64,000 nt of DNA from Parvibaculum sp. (GCA_019635975.1 JAHBYM010000001.1:24371-88370); one strand, 5' to 3'; numbered from the stretch's first letter, positions 45,526 to 53,856 are shown. Notes: generated by a model from the sequence alone, not told the origin. A program made the numbers and translations.

Positions 45526-46632
45526 TCAATGCGAATGAGCGGCGGTGTTCTTGCCCGCCTCGGCCTTGAGGATGAAGGCATTGCCTGCGACATAAGAGAT
45601 ACCGGCGGCGAGCCCTTCGAGTATCTCGACATGCGAGGCATCGCTCCGGCCCACCTTCACCGGCACCCGCTCAAAGTAGCCTTCCTCGCCCGGCACATAG
45701 ATGAAGGCTTCCGCGCCGTCATGGAGGATCGCCTCGCGCTTCACCGTCACCGGCGCCGAGACGGGCTCCTGCATCACCGAAGCCGTGACGAAAAGGCCCG
45801 GCTGAAGATGGCCCTCGGGATTTGCGGCCGTCGCGCGGGCGAGCACACTCTGCGTGTCCTGCGCGGCGATAGGGGACACGTAGGAAACCACCGCCTCCAC
45901 CTCGCCGCCGCCATTCTCCGCTGGAAAGACGACGCGCTGTCCCTCGCGGATGAGGCCGGCATCGTGGCGATGAACCTGCAGGTCGAGCCAGACGGTCGAA
46001 AGATCGGCGACGACCATCAGCGGATCGTCCGTTCCCGCGAACTGGCCGGGCACGACATTGCCGAGAATGACGCGGCCCGGAATGGAGGCGATGAGCGGAT
46101 AGGCGCGCAGGCTCTCGTTGCTCTCGACGGTCGCCATCACCTCGCCCTTCTCCACGCGGTCGCCAAGGCGCTTGTTCACGCTTGTCACGATGCCCGGAAA
46201 GCGCGGCACGACATGAACGAGCCTGTCGAGATCGGGGCGGACGGTGCCGAAGAGAGTGATCGAAGGGTGCAGTGTGCCCGGTCCGGCTTTGGCGATTTCA
46301 AGCCGTGCGTTGCCGATCTGCGCAGGCGTCAGCGTTACATGACCATCTTCATGCTCGTCATGCTCGTCGTCATGGCTGTGCCCGTGCCCGCTCTCGTCAT
46401 GTCCATCCTCTTCGTCGTGGCCGTGACCGTCATGGGCATCCTCGCCATGAGCGTCGTGCTCCTCTTCGCTTTCACTCCCATCACGATGGTCGTGATGTTC
46501 CTCCACGGCCTTGTCGCCGCCATGGTCATGATCGCGGTCGCCCTGTGCCAGGGCGGGCGATATGGCGAGGGCGACAGCCAGGCCCGAAGCGAGCAACCGG
46601 CGCGCCAGGATTTCCGTCTTGATCGTTTTCAT
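45526..46632 (-). CDS. czcB: Heavy-metal efflux periplasmic adaptor, CzcB family, with His/Asp-rich region
   Basis: 368-residue membrane-fusion protein. The signal peptide (ILARRLLASGLAVALAISPALAQ) is followed by an extraordinary run of about 65 residues (roughly 32-100) made almost entirely of His, Asp, Glu and Gly (for example HDHDHGGDKAVEEHHDHRDG), a likely metal-capture tail. The adaptor body then has VTLTPAQIGNARLEIAKAGPG, the lipoyl-like GIVTSVNKRLGDRVEKGEVMATVESNESL, VSPIAAQDTQSVLARA and a C-terminal VKVGRSDASHVEILEGL. Start ATG 46632 overlaps the czcC stop by four bases; czcA follows 11 bp later. The His-rich stretch is longer than in many CzcB proteins. Confidence 0.92.
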   Translation of the reverse strand: MKTIKTEILARRLLASGLAVALAISPALAQGDRDHDHGGDKAVEEHHDHRDGSESEEEHDAHGEDAHDGHGHDEEDGHDESGHGHSHDDEHDEHEDGHVTLTPAQIGNARLEIAKAGPGTLHPSITLFGTVRPDLDRLVHVVPRFPGIVTSVNKRLGDRVEKGEVMATVESNESLRAYPLIASIPGRVILGNVVPGQFAGTDDPLMVVADLSTVWLDLQVHRHDAGLIREGQRVVFPAENGGGEVEAVVSYVSPIAAQDTQSVLARATAANPEGHLQPGLFVTASVMQEPVSAPVTVKREAILHDGAEAFIYVPGEEGYFERVPVKVGRSDASHVEILEGLAAGISYVAGNAFILKAEAGKNTAAHSH

Positions 46633-47918
46633 TGTGCATCTCCTTCGGCCGCTTCTTCCTTGCCGGAAAGGCCGGTCAGAATTTCGATGGAGGCCAGCGC
46701 ATTACGGCAGGCGAGAAGGGCCTCCGTTTCCTGCATCCGGCTGTCGGCGCTGGTCTGCAGCGCATCGAGAAGATCGAGTACGCCAAAACGGCCCGCGAGA
46801 TAGCCTTCGCGGATTGCGGCGGATGTTTTTGCCGATGTGGGGACGACCGATCTGCCAAGCCGTTCCGCCTCGCGGCAGCGGCTGCCATAGGTCTGATGCG
46901 CCTGCTGCAATTCGCGGGCGAGTTCCACTCTCGTCTGCTGCGCATCGAGATCGGCCTGCACGACACGGCGCGAGGCGGCGTCGATATTGCCCTGATTGCG
47001 GTCGAAGACGGAGATGGGAATGGAAACCGAGAAGAGCAGCGCGCTTTCATCCGTTCCCGCGAAATGGCGCGCGCCCGCACCGAGCGTCACATCGGGAAGG
47101 GCGTTCGACTTTTCGAGGTCGAAGGCTGCGCGGCGCGCGCCGATTGCCTGCTGCCCGCCCAGCACCGCCGGATGGGTGTCGAGCCGGGCTTCAAGCTCGT
47201 CGAGACCCGGAAGCGGCATTGCCGGAACGGCGAAAGGTCCGTCCGCGCGCAGCGGGCGATAGCTCCGTTCCGACCAGAGCGCAAGCAATGCCTGCTGCGC
47301 CGTTCCGAGTTCGGCCTGCTTCGTGCCTGCCCTGATCTCGGCGAGGTCGAGTGCGAGCAGTCCGCGGTTGAGATCGGCCTCCGAGGAAGCGCCCCGCTCG
47401 AAGCGCTGACGCAGCGCGGGCACGAGGCCACGAATTTGCGCCGCCGCCTCGGCGGATGTTTCCGCCTCGCGCTGCGCGGCAAGCAGCCCGTTGAAGGCAT
47501 GTGTCACCGCCTCGCGCAATCGCCGCTCCACGGCATCCCGTTCGGCGGCTGCAACGGCCTCCGAAAGACGGGAGAACCGCTTTCTGTTTTCGCGCTTGCC
47601 GCCCGTTTCTATGCGCTGGGAGAGGCCGAGCGTGACATCCGCCTCCTCCGTGCCGCGATAGGGGCCGGAACCGAGTACATTCTCGACTTCGAGGCCGAGT
47701 TCCGGATTGGGCAGAAGCCCCGCTTGCCGCGCTTCTGCGGCACGTTCGCCGATTGCCTCGAAGGCGATGCGCGCCTGCGTGTTCTGCGACAGCGCGATGG
47801 CGATGGCTTCGTCGAGCGTTACCGATGCCGTGTCCGACGCGAACACCGGCATCGCGAGTCCTGCCGACAGAAAAATGCCGGACAGGGCTCTCCGCCAGAG
47901 GCGGAATGAACCTTTCAT
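46629..47918 (-). CDS. czcC: Heavy-metal efflux outer-membrane channel, CzcC family
   Basis: 429-residue TolC-like outer-membrane factor. The signal peptide is in the first 27 residues (ALSGIFLSAGLAMPVFASD), followed by VTLDEAIAIALSQNTQARIAFEAIGERAAEARQAGLLPNPELGLEVENVLG and two repeats of coiled-coil helices (for example ALRQRFERGASSEADLNRGLLALDLAEIRAGTKQAEL). The repeat VREGYLAGRFGVLDLLDALQT-like block sits near the C-terminus (IREGYLAGRFGVLDLLDALQTSADS). ATG 47918 follows AGGTGATCC. It is second in the operon, after a small CzcI-like protein, and is translationally coupled to czcB. Confidence 0.92.
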   Translation of the reverse strand: MKGSFRLWRRALSGIFLSAGLAMPVFASDTASVTLDEAIAIALSQNTQARIAFEAIGERAAEARQAGLLPNPELGLEVENVLGSGPYRGTEEADVTLGLSQRIETGGKRENRKRFSRLSEAVAAAERDAVERRLREAVTHAFNGLLAAQREAETSAEAAAQIRGLVPALRQRFERGASSEADLNRGLLALDLAEIRAGTKQAELGTAQQALLALWSERSYRPLRADGPFAVPAMPLPGLDELEARLDTHPAVLGGQQAIGARRAAFDLEKSNALPDVTLGAGARHFAGTDESALLFSVSIPISVFDRNQGNIDAASRRVVQADLDAQQTRVELARELQQAHQTYGSRCREAERLGRSVVPTSAKTSAAIREGYLAGRFGVLDLLDALQTSADSRMQETEALLACRNALASIEILTGLSGKEEAAEGDAQ

Positions 47919-47973
47919 GGATCACCTGTAGATAAAAGACATCGGGCGTTCCCGGACGGGAACGCGCTCAGGC

Positions 47974-48306
47974 TCAGACGATCGCTATTTCAGGAGGGGG
48001 GCCTTCGGGAGAAAGCAGCCGGCTTGCCGCCCGTTCATTGCCGGGAACGGGAACATGGATCATCGCAAGAGCGGCACGGACTTCGCCGCGCGACATGAGC
48101 ACGACATGCTGGAGAACATGACAGATATCACAAATCGCACCGGGAACGGGATCGCCAGAAGCGGAATCCATGCCGCGCTCCATCTCCGCCATCTGGAGGA
48201 CGGCTTCGCCCGCCTCGCCGTGAATCGTATCTGCGGATGCGCTGACGGACAGACATCCCCAAAAAAGGCTGGCGGCGACGAGCTGGGCGAGGAAACGGGA
48301 CATCAT
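47974..48306 (-). CDS. Small exported CxxCH protein at the head of the czc operon (CzcI-like position)
   Basis: 110-residue protein with a signal peptide (RFLAQLVAASLFWGCLSVSASA) and a short mature part containing CDICHVLQHVV near residue 60, a possible metal site. It lies 55 bp upstream of czcC on the same strand. Small periplasmic proteins with His/Cys motifs (CzcI, CnrX-like in role) precede czcCBA in other bacteria and modulate the metal response. The sequence itself is not clearly homologous to any that I can name, so the role is positional inference. The start ATG has only a weak ribosome-binding site; ATG 48303 is equally possible. Confidence 0.6.
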   Translation of the reverse strand: MMSRFLAQLVAASLFWGCLSVSASADTIHGEAGEAVLQMAEMERGMDSASGDPVPGAICDICHVLQHVVLMSRGEVRAALAMIHVPVPGNERAASRLLSPEGPPPEIAIV

Positions 48307-48933
48307 GCGATAATGACCCGTTTCCCCGAAATTTCAAGCCAATGTGATGAGAGATAAGCGCGCCAAGTCCGCGCTGTCGATTTTGGGCTGGCGAGTTTTT
48401 GTAATCTGGGAGTGTCAGACGAGCCAACCGAGAGCAATTCGCAATCTTATTCGTCGGATTACTGGGGGAAAGTGATAGGCCGCATCTTCCGTCTGTCGCC
48501 TATGTTCAGGGTGCTGAACAAAAGCATGCATGGATAAATCACGTAACCTATTGAATCGAATAAGTTTGCCCCGCATACTGGATTTTTTCCGATTTGCGGG
48601 GCAAAGCTTTATCTATCAAGGGCTTAGCTGGAAAAGCCGCCCCAAACGACTGATTTGGCGTTCGAATTGCCAATATCAACATTTACCGTAGGGGCTGGGC
48701 GTGAAGGCGCGGCGCTCTTTACAGAATACAATTTCCACAATCTGGCTATCAGATGGAAACTGAATCGGCTCTGTCTGGCTGGCCAAGGTTGGGCAGGTTC
48801 AACTTGAAGCCCGACCACTATGTCAGAAACTCGATATTTTCTGACATAGTTGGTTCGGCAACGTCAGAAACGTGGGCCGAAGCGGAGAAAGAAACTTGGA
48901 AAACATATGAGGATAGACCGGAGGCGCCGGTTC
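48307..48933. other. 627-bp gene-free stretch with a perfect 13-bp hairpin
   Basis: Low-GC spacer between the czc operon promoter side and the EEP gene 3' end. ACTATGTCAGAAA (48817-48829), an 8-base spacer and TTTCTGACATAGT (48838-48850) form a perfect inverted repeat. A further half copy, CGTCAGAAAC, lies at 48862. No plausible gene fits; the czc promoter should lie near its left end. Confidence 0.6.
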
Positions 48934-49668
48934 TCAGGTCAGTGACAAGTCCCGATCCAGTGAGCGGCATTGCTCAATGTCGACTATGAGCGGAACATGA
49001 TCACTATGCTTTAGCCAATCCTCGTGCTTGCCGATTTCTAACTGGGTGACTTTTCCAAGCAGCGAGCGCGAAACAAAAAAATAGTCGATGTGGTAAGGGC
49101 TGTCCGGCTTGCGGCGCATGTAGAATGTAAGGCACGACTCTTGGCCCTGCTCCTCTTTCATTATGTGATGATAGACGCTCGTTATATTAATTTCCTCTAG
49201 CTCCCTAACAACGTCAGTGTGATTCCACCACCTATCCCATTCGTCCCAGCGCTTGTTGCTATTGAAGTCGCCACAAACAATTGCTTTTCCGGCCGAGAGT
49301 TTTTCTTTGTAGGCTTGCAGGTATTTCCAGAACTGCCCTATGTAGGCAAAATTTGGCGAGTTAGCTTGCTTCGTCCAGACGCCAAGCAAATTGAAATCAT
49401 CATTGATGCGGCAGGGTAGAAACAACTCAAGAGAGTTGCTGTCCCAGTCAAGCCTCTCCATCCTGATTTCAGGGCGCGCGAAAATGCCTAGCCCTTTATG
49501 TTTGTTATTGCCTGTCCACAGGGAATTGCGCGCCCAGGTGGAATATGGGGCAGGTGAATATGACGGGTCACCGCATTCTTGGATGACGGCAATGTCAGCA
49601 CCAAGACTTTCGACAAGATGGAATTTTTTCCCGAAGGCGCCGTTGCAGTTCCAGCTAACAATTCTCAT
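48934..49668 (-). CDS. Endonuclease/exonuclease/phosphatase (EEP)-family protein
   Basis: 244-residue soluble protein of the Mg2+-dependent EEP superfamily (exonuclease III/DNase I fold), hydrolysing phosphodiesters. Metal and catalytic motifs are visible: MRIVSWNCNGAFG at the N-terminus (Asn), VIQECG (Glu), VCGDFNSNKRW (Asp-x-Asn), YHIDYFFVS (His/Asp) and the terminal SDHVPLIVDIE (Asp-His). The length is typical of the minimal domain. Base composition is lower in GC than the neighbouring czc genes, suggesting separate acquisition. It stands alone on the minus strand, with no partner gene, so its substrate (DNA, RNA or small phosphodiester) is unknown. Confidence 0.85.
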   Translation of the reverse strand: MRIVSWNCNGAFGKKFHLVESLGADIAVIQECGDPSYSPAPYSTWARNSLWTGNNKHKGLGIFARPEIRMERLDWDSNSLELFLPCRINDDFNLLGVWTKQANSPNFAYIGQFWKYLQAYKEKLSAGKAIVCGDFNSNKRWDEWDRWWNHTDVVRELEEINITSVYHHIMKEEQGQESCLTFYMRRKPDSPYHIDYFFVSRSLLGKVTQLEIGKHEDWLKHSDHVPLIVDIEQCRSLDRDLSLT

Positions 49669-49834
49669 GATCGCAGTTGTTCGAAGATTTCGGACCTAGC
49701 TCCAAGTTATCATCAATCGGGGTTCTTGCGCGAAACCAAAGCCTTTATCTGGGTTCGTCTGAGTGATCCGTTGGACGATCTTCGCTTATCTCACTCCTGC
49801 CTTGGCAGTCTGAACGGACAGATTCCGTCGAAGG

Positions 49835-50185
49835 TCACGTCGCATTCGAGCGGTGCGTATGCCCGTCATCCGGCCCGGTGGATCGAGCCTGATAGGGCTT
49901 CACTTTGATATCACCCGCGCGCTTGCGCGTTTGGGCAATATCGAAACTGTTCTGCATGCGCATGAGCGTGTCCATCGGCACGCCGAATGCCTTCTCCAGG
50001 CGGAGCGCCATTTCGGGCGAAAGACTTGCCCGCTCGTTCAGCAACGCCGATAGCGCCGCCCGGGTGACACCGAGCACTTCTGCCGCGCCTGTTACGGACA
50101 GGCCCAGAGGCTCAATGATCTCATGTTTGACGAAGCCGCCGGGATGGGCGGGGTTCTTCATGCGAATGCCTTGCGTCGTGCCCAT
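49835..50185 (-). CDS. higA: HigA-type antitoxin
   Basis: 116-residue XRE-type DNA-binding antitoxin. Family start MKNPAHPGGFVKHEIIEPLGLSVTGAAEVLGVTRAALSALLNERASLSPEMALRLEKAFGVPMDTLMRMQNSFDIAQTRKR covers the whole helix-turn-helix domain typical of HigA/VapI. The C-terminal 25 residues are polar. It follows the toxin gene by 9 bp, with AGGAGAG before ATG 50185; MKNPAHPG, eight codons later, is an alternative start. The toxin-first order is the normal higBA arrangement. It neutralises HigB and represses the operon, presumably through the dyad at 50503-50530. It probably stabilises the element. Confidence 0.9.
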   Translation of the reverse strand: MGTTQGIRMKNPAHPGGFVKHEIIEPLGLSVTGAAEVLGVTRAALSALLNERASLSPEMALRLEKAFGVPMDTLMRMQNSFDIAQTRKRAGDIKVKPYQARSTGPDDGHTHRSNAT

Positions 50186-50194
50186 CGCGCTCTC

Positions 50195-50485
50195 CTAGTG
50201 GTAGTCTTCGTAATCAAGATCGACGATCTCGATCTCTGTCTGGTCTATCCGGAATGTGAGGCGCCAGTTCTTCGTGACAAAGAGACTCCATGTCCCCTTG
50301 CGGTCGCCGGTCAGCTGATGCGCCTTCCAGCTCGGAACCGTCCGCAACTCCTCCTCACGCTCCATATCCTGGAGGAAGGAGACGATCCGCCGAAGCTTCG
50401 GCACAATAGCGGGCTGTAATCCGGCGGCGTCATCGGTCTCGATAAACCGGCGCAGTCCCTTGTGGATCACGTTCCGTATTTTCAT
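50195..50485 (-). CDS. higB: HigB-type toxin (RelE/ParE superfamily mRNA interferase)
   Basis: 96-residue toxin. Family signature: IRNVIHKGLRRFIETDDAAGL at the start, KLRRIVSFLQDMEREEELRTVPSWKAHQLTGDRKGTWSLFVTKNWRLTFRI in the middle, and IVDLDYEDYH at the end, which is the usual HigB C-terminus. Enzymes of this family cleave mRNA on the ribosome. All expected segments are present, so it looks intact. The gene is first in a two-gene operon with higA, on the minus strand, with an inverted-repeat operator 18 bp upstream. Confidence 0.92.
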   Translation of the reverse strand: MKIRNVIHKGLRRFIETDDAAGLQPAIVPKLRRIVSFLQDMEREEELRTVPSWKAHQLTGDRKGTWSLFVTKNWRLTFRIDQTEIEIVDLDYEDYH

Positions 50486-50502
50486 GAAATTACACCCGTG
50501 AG

Positions 50503-50530
50503 CCGTATAGTGTCAAGTGGCGCTATACGG
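50503..50530 (-). promoter_or_regulatory. Operator dyad of the higBA operon
   Basis: CCGTATAG (50503-50510), 12-bp spacer, CTATACGG (50523-50530), perfect 8-bp arms 18 bp before the higB start. On the minus strand a TTGACA lies inside the spacer. Typical placement for HigA autoregulation. Confidence 0.75.
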
Positions 50531-50609
50531 TCACCCTGTCAAGGAATCAGCCCTGGAGCCACATGATACGCTGCCGGGGCGGGTCGAACGAACCTCCAGC
50601 CAGCAACCG

Positions 50610-50909
50610 CTAGGCCTGGTCAGCAAGCCTCACAACCAAATCGCGGTCCCGTTCCGCGATCAGCGGCAGGAGCCGAGGCATGAGAGCCTTTGCCGCGACA
50701 GGCTCCTTGCGGAAGAAGACGAGCAGCGCCCCGCCCAGGACGATCTTCCCGCGCGTATCCTCACGGCGCCGCCGTTCGCGCTCTTCGCTTGCGAGGGCGC
50801 GGATGCGCAGATCGAGCTTTGCGCGCCGCGCTTCAAGCGCGGCGCGCCGCTCCTCAGGCGATTTCGGCTTCGTTGGTTTCGGAGCCTTCGGGACCGCTGA
50901 AGTCGGCAT
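50610..50909 (-). CDS. Small MobC/TraC-like mobilisation accessory protein
   Basis: 99-residue highly charged protein: a Lys/Pro-rich start (PTSAVPKAPKPTKPKSPEERRAALEARRAKLDLRIRALASEERERRRREDTRGKIVLGGALLVFF) followed by a helical tail. The pattern of a long charged helix and DTRGKIVLGGALL resembles the small relaxosome proteins encoded opposite MOBQ relaxases. ATG 50909 lies inside the preceding gene (50854-51189), so the two overlap by 56 bp. It is on the minus strand, divergent from the relaxase across oriT. It probably aids nicking at oriT; this is inferred from pattern and place. Confidence 0.65.
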   Translation of the reverse strand: MPTSAVPKAPKPTKPKSPEERRAALEARRAKLDLRIRALASEERERRRREDTRGKIVLGGALLVFFRKEPVAAKALMPRLLPLIAERDRDLVVRLADQA

Positions 50910-51189
50910 CGTTCTCTGCCTCGATTTTCGCAATGCGCGCGAGTTCATGAAGGATGATCGAGAGCAGTTCGGCGCGAACCCGGTCCGGCATTTCGAGCGC
51001 GTTGAGGACCTCCCGCACAGCGCTCTCCTGGTCCTTCGCCTTATGACCGGGCGAGTCTGCGAGCGACCAGAGCCAGCCGAGTTTCTCATTGAAGCTGATA
51101 ACGGCGGCGACACGCCCCTTGGGCGACCAGAGCCGCAGGAACTTGTCCTTCCATTGCCAGTGCCAGCCGCTGACCGATTTTCCAATCAT
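50854..51189 (-). CDS. Hypothetical protein of the mobilisation region
   Basis: 111-residue soluble protein starting MIGKSVSGWHWQWKDKFLRLWSPKGRVAAVISF. The Trp-rich N-terminal half could be a small beta-structure, and the helical second half (DQESAVREVLNALEMPDRVRAELLSIILHELARIAKIEAEND) ends in an acidic tail. ATG 51189 follows AGGAGAAGGAAAG, a strong ribosome-binding site. It sits first on the minus strand beside oriT and overlaps the MobC-like gene. I do not recognise the family. Position suggests a relaxosome or regulatory role. Confidence 0.65.
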   Translation of the reverse strand: MIGKSVSGWHWQWKDKFLRLWSPKGRVAAVISFNEKLGWLWSLADSPGHKAKDQESAVREVLNALEMPDRVRAELLSIILHELARIAKIEAENDADFSGPEGSETNEAEIA

Positions 51190-51273
51190 GTTTTCTTTCC
51201 TTCTCCTGGTGTTTGCCTTCCGTGGACCTATGAACAGGTTTGAAGAACACAAGCGAGGCAGCGGAATACCCGA

Positions 51274-51304
51274 AGGGCGCAATTACGCATTCCCCCGAGG
51301 GGAA
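51274..51304 (-). other. MOBQ-type origin of transfer (oriT)
   Basis: On the minus strand the hairpin TTCCCC-TCG-GGGGAA is followed after TGC by GTAATTGCGCCCT, the nic-region core of RSF1010/pTi-type (Q-type) oriTs. On the plus strand this is AGGGCGCAATTAC at 51274-51286 and the dyad at 51290-51304. It lies between the relaxase gene (51356) and the divergent small mobilisation genes, exactly where such an oriT is expected. Confidence 0.8.
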
Positions 51305-51355
51305 CGCGCAGCGGTCAGGGCAAGCCCCGACACCCCGCCTGAAGGCGCGAGAGAA

Positions 51356-52345
51356 ATGGCGATAGGATTTCTGAGGGTCTCAAAAATCTCGCGGGGGACC
51401 GGCGCAACGGCCTGCGCCCGCATGGCCTATGTGCTGCGCAGCCGTGTCCACGATCCTCGCATCGCGACGACGCATGACTATCGGAAGAAAGGCACGGATG
51501 ACCTTCTCGCATCCGGCATTACCGGCTGGAACGGCGACGCCGAGAGCCTCGGACAGGCCATGTCCCTTGCCGAGCGGCGCGGGGATGCTTGCGAAGGCCG
51601 CAGCGCCATCCTCGCCGTGCCCCATGAGCTGACAATCAAACAATCAGCGGCGCTGGTTGAAAACTGGTGCCGTCACCTCAACGAACGGCACGGGGTCGCC
51701 TGCGCTTGGGTCATCCATGCGCCGGACGAGTCTGGTGACGAACGGAATGTCCATGCGCACGTGATTGTGACCGGCCGCCGCAGCACAGGCGATGCTTTGG
51801 GCGAGAAAGCGCGCGAGCTGGATGACCGCAAGACCGGCCCGGCCGCTATCGAGGCATGGCGGGCGGCATGGGGCGATCTCGCCGGGCGTGCCCTCGAACA
51901 AGCGGGCAAGGCCCAGCCGGTCGATATGCGCTCCTGGAAGCGGCGCCTGGAGGCTGAAGGCCTGCCCAAAGACTTGATTGAAGGTGAAGAGCATCTTGGG
52001 CCCGCGCGCTCATCCGCCGAGCGGCGCGGGCGCAAGACCGCCGCCGGAGACCGCAACCGGAGGAAGCGGCGGCGGCGCAAGGAGGCGGGCACATTGATAG
52101 CGGAGCGCCGGAAGACAGGCGGCGGGGACAAGACCGGCCATCCCCGGACGACGGCGCCGGTTCTTAAAACCGCATCGCACGAAAAACAAACGAAGAAGCT
52201 GAGCAGGCCGTCAAACGCGCCGGTAAGAACGGCGCGGCTTGAGAAAGCGGTTCGCAAAGGCCGACGCTTGTTCGATGACATGGTCGACGAGGCCTCCGAA
52301 GCCGTCATCGAGAACGCACGATCGCGCGGCGGCGAGGAGCGATAG
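51356..52345 (+). CDS. MobA/MobL-family (MOBQ) relaxase
   Basis: 329-residue relaxase that nicks oriT and pilots the strand during conjugative transfer. The relaxase domain starts FLRVSKISRGTGATACARMAYVLRS and has AILAVPHELTIKQSAALVENWCRHLNERHGVACAWVIHAPDESGDERNVHAHVIVTGRR, containing the metal-binding NVHAHVI (His-x-His) motif. The later segment is basic (RRGRKTAAGDRNRRKRRRRKE) and could bind DNA. ATG 51356 is preceded by GGCGCGAGAGAA; the frame is open from 51089, but that part overlaps the oppositely oriented gene and oriT. Shorter than plasmid MobA proteins with a primase domain. With oriT upstream it defines a mobilisable element. Confidence 0.88.
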   Translation: MAIGFLRVSKISRGTGATACARMAYVLRSRVHDPRIATTHDYRKKGTDDLLASGITGWNGDAESLGQAMSLAERRGDACEGRSAILAVPHELTIKQSAALVENWCRHLNERHGVACAWVIHAPDESGDERNVHAHVIVTGRRSTGDALGEKARELDDRKTGPAAIEAWRAAWGDLAGRALEQAGKAQPVDMRSWKRRLEAEGLPKDLIEGEEHLGPARSSAERRGRKTAAGDRNRRKRRRRKEAGTLIAERRKTGGGDKTGHPRTTAPVLKTASHEKQTKKLSRPSNAPVRTARLEKAVRKGRRLFDDMVDEASEAVIENARSRGGEER

Positions 52346-52521
52346 CGACTTTTGTCACGGCGCTGTCAATGTCGCTTTACTGCGCTAAGTGCCGCTGCGG
52401 TTTGCGGTTTCTGGGATTTGTCAGTGTCAATGAGGGGGGATTCTAGATTTCGAACTTGAATACCGTTGGTTCGGGCTCAGGTCGAGGCATACCCGACCAC
52501 AGAAACGGCGAGTTCCACTCC

Positions 52522-53763
52522 ATGCCACGAAAGTCATCTCGTAACAAACAACCGCTTCTGCCATTTCCAGAGTTCAAAAAACTTGTCGCTGCAGCAGGAA
52601 GCAGTACCGAAGCAAGAGATACATTACGATCCATGCTCCGCGTGCATAGAACGAGGAGTGCGTCCTGGCGAGGCCAAAATGTTGTGCCACCGGATACTTT
52701 CTTGGACGTAGTGACATCCGCATTCAGAGCACAGACCGATATACCTTTAGAGCTTCCGCTGGCCGTCACTATGACGCTAGTTTCCGGTCGCTTGTTGCGG
52801 GCTGGATGCGGGATCGACATAAATGGACAGAGAATAAAGCCAATACTGTGGACATTGGCGCTCGCCGCGAGCGGGGCAGGAAAATCTTATGTGTTGCAAC
52901 GCGTATTAGACATAGCTGGGCCTATAGAGCTTTTTCCTGATCCAGGATCCGCGGCGCAATTCGTGCAAGACCTCGCCGCTCACAACAGATCTGTCTGGGT
53001 ACGAGATGAATTTGGGCAATTCTTGAAATCGCTCGATCAGCAGACGCATATGGCAGAACTCCGAGACTATCTACTGAGGCTGTACGATGGACAAACAATT
53101 TCGCGGCGGACAAAAAGCGATCCGATCTCGATTCAGGATCCAGCGTTGGTGATTTTGGGCACAACGGTATTAGAAACATTCAAGGACTGTGTGAGCCCGG
53201 AGTCTCTCGTTGACGGCTTTGCGCAAAGATACAACTTCATTGTGGCGCCGCCGGATCCAAGTCGCTGTGCGGCAGACTTTCCTCTATACGATTTGCGTCC
53301 CTATGAGGACGCTATGCGGACGGCATGGTCTAGAATTGAAGAATTGCCGTTACATCCAATTTATCGAGTGGGGACCGAAGCCGTAGAGGCATTCAAAATT
53401 GCCTTCAAAGACTTGATGCCCGCAGATCAAGCATTGCCGCTTTCATTCTTCAGGCGAGTGATGTTTTCGGGAATACGTTATGCGGCCGTCTATCACCTTC
53501 TTCTGGGTGATGAATGTGACGAAATCACCGCGCGTGACATGGGGTGGGCGATCAGGATGGTTTCCTTGCATCTTGAGGATGCGCGACAGATTCTCGATGG
53601 CTATGGGCTAAGTGAACTAGAGCGCGTCGTCTGCCGTGTCGAGCAGATCAAAGCGGAGGTCGAAGCCTCTGGCCGCAAGTGCAAGCCCCGAGATCTAATC
53701 CGCCGTATAGCAGCGATCAAAACTGCGAATGAGGCCAAAGCGCTTCTCCATCTAACGGATTGA
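52522..53763 (+). CDS. P-loop NTPase, DUF3987-like (replication-associated type)
   Basis: 413-residue protein with a Walker A motif (AASGAGKSYVL, about residue 115) and an apparent Walker B/sensor segment VWVRDEFGQFLKSL. LALVILGTTVLETF and VDGFAQRYNFIVAPPDP follow, a pattern seen in DUF3987 and related helicase-like proteins of plasmids, phages and islands. The C-terminal part is helical (FKIAFKDLMPADQALPLSFFRRVMFSGIRYAAVYHLLLG). Its lower GC content than the flanks marks it as part of the acquired element. ATG 52522 lacks a clear ribosome-binding site; a TTG at 52456 in the same frame is an alternative. It probably helps replicate or process the excised element. Confidence 0.7.
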   Translation: MPRKSSRNKQPLLPFPEFKKLVAAAGSSTEARDTLRSMLRVHRTRSASWRGQNVVPPDTFLDVVTSAFRAQTDIPLELPLAVTMTLVSGRLLRAGCGIDINGQRIKPILWTLALAASGAGKSYVLQRVLDIAGPIELFPDPGSAAQFVQDLAAHNRSVWVRDEFGQFLKSLDQQTHMAELRDYLLRLYDGQTISRRTKSDPISIQDPALVILGTTVLETFKDCVSPESLVDGFAQRYNFIVAPPDPSRCAADFPLYDLRPYEDAMRTAWSRIEELPLHPIYRVGTEAVEAFKIAFKDLMPADQALPLSFFRRVMFSGIRYAAVYHLLLGDECDEITARDMGWAIRMVSLHLEDARQILDGYGLSELERVVCRVEQIKAEVEASGRKCKPRDLIRRIAAIKTANEAKALLHLTD

Positions 53764-53823
53764 AAATGGCGCGCTAGGTGCTTCGGAGGTAGGGGTGCAA
53801 CAAATTCGGAACACGCGCTGCAT

Positions 53824-53856
53824 AAAAAAAGCCCCGGATCGCACAGCGATCCGGGG
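53824..53856 (-). terminator. Rho-independent terminator of the adenine methyltransferase gene
   Basis: CCCCGGATCGC (53832-53842), loop ACA, GCGATCCGGGG (53846-53856). On the minus strand the stem is followed by GCTTTTTTTATG, a clear T-run. It lies 19 bp past the methyltransferase stop and may stop the convergent P-loop gene as well. Confidence 0.9.

Noticed and set aside
43124..45538. 804-residue plus-strand frame
   Set aside because: Antisense to czcA, which has all family signatures.
48753..48989. 78-residue plus-strand frame
   Set aside because: It reads through the perfect inverted repeat and into the 3' end of the EEP gene; no features.
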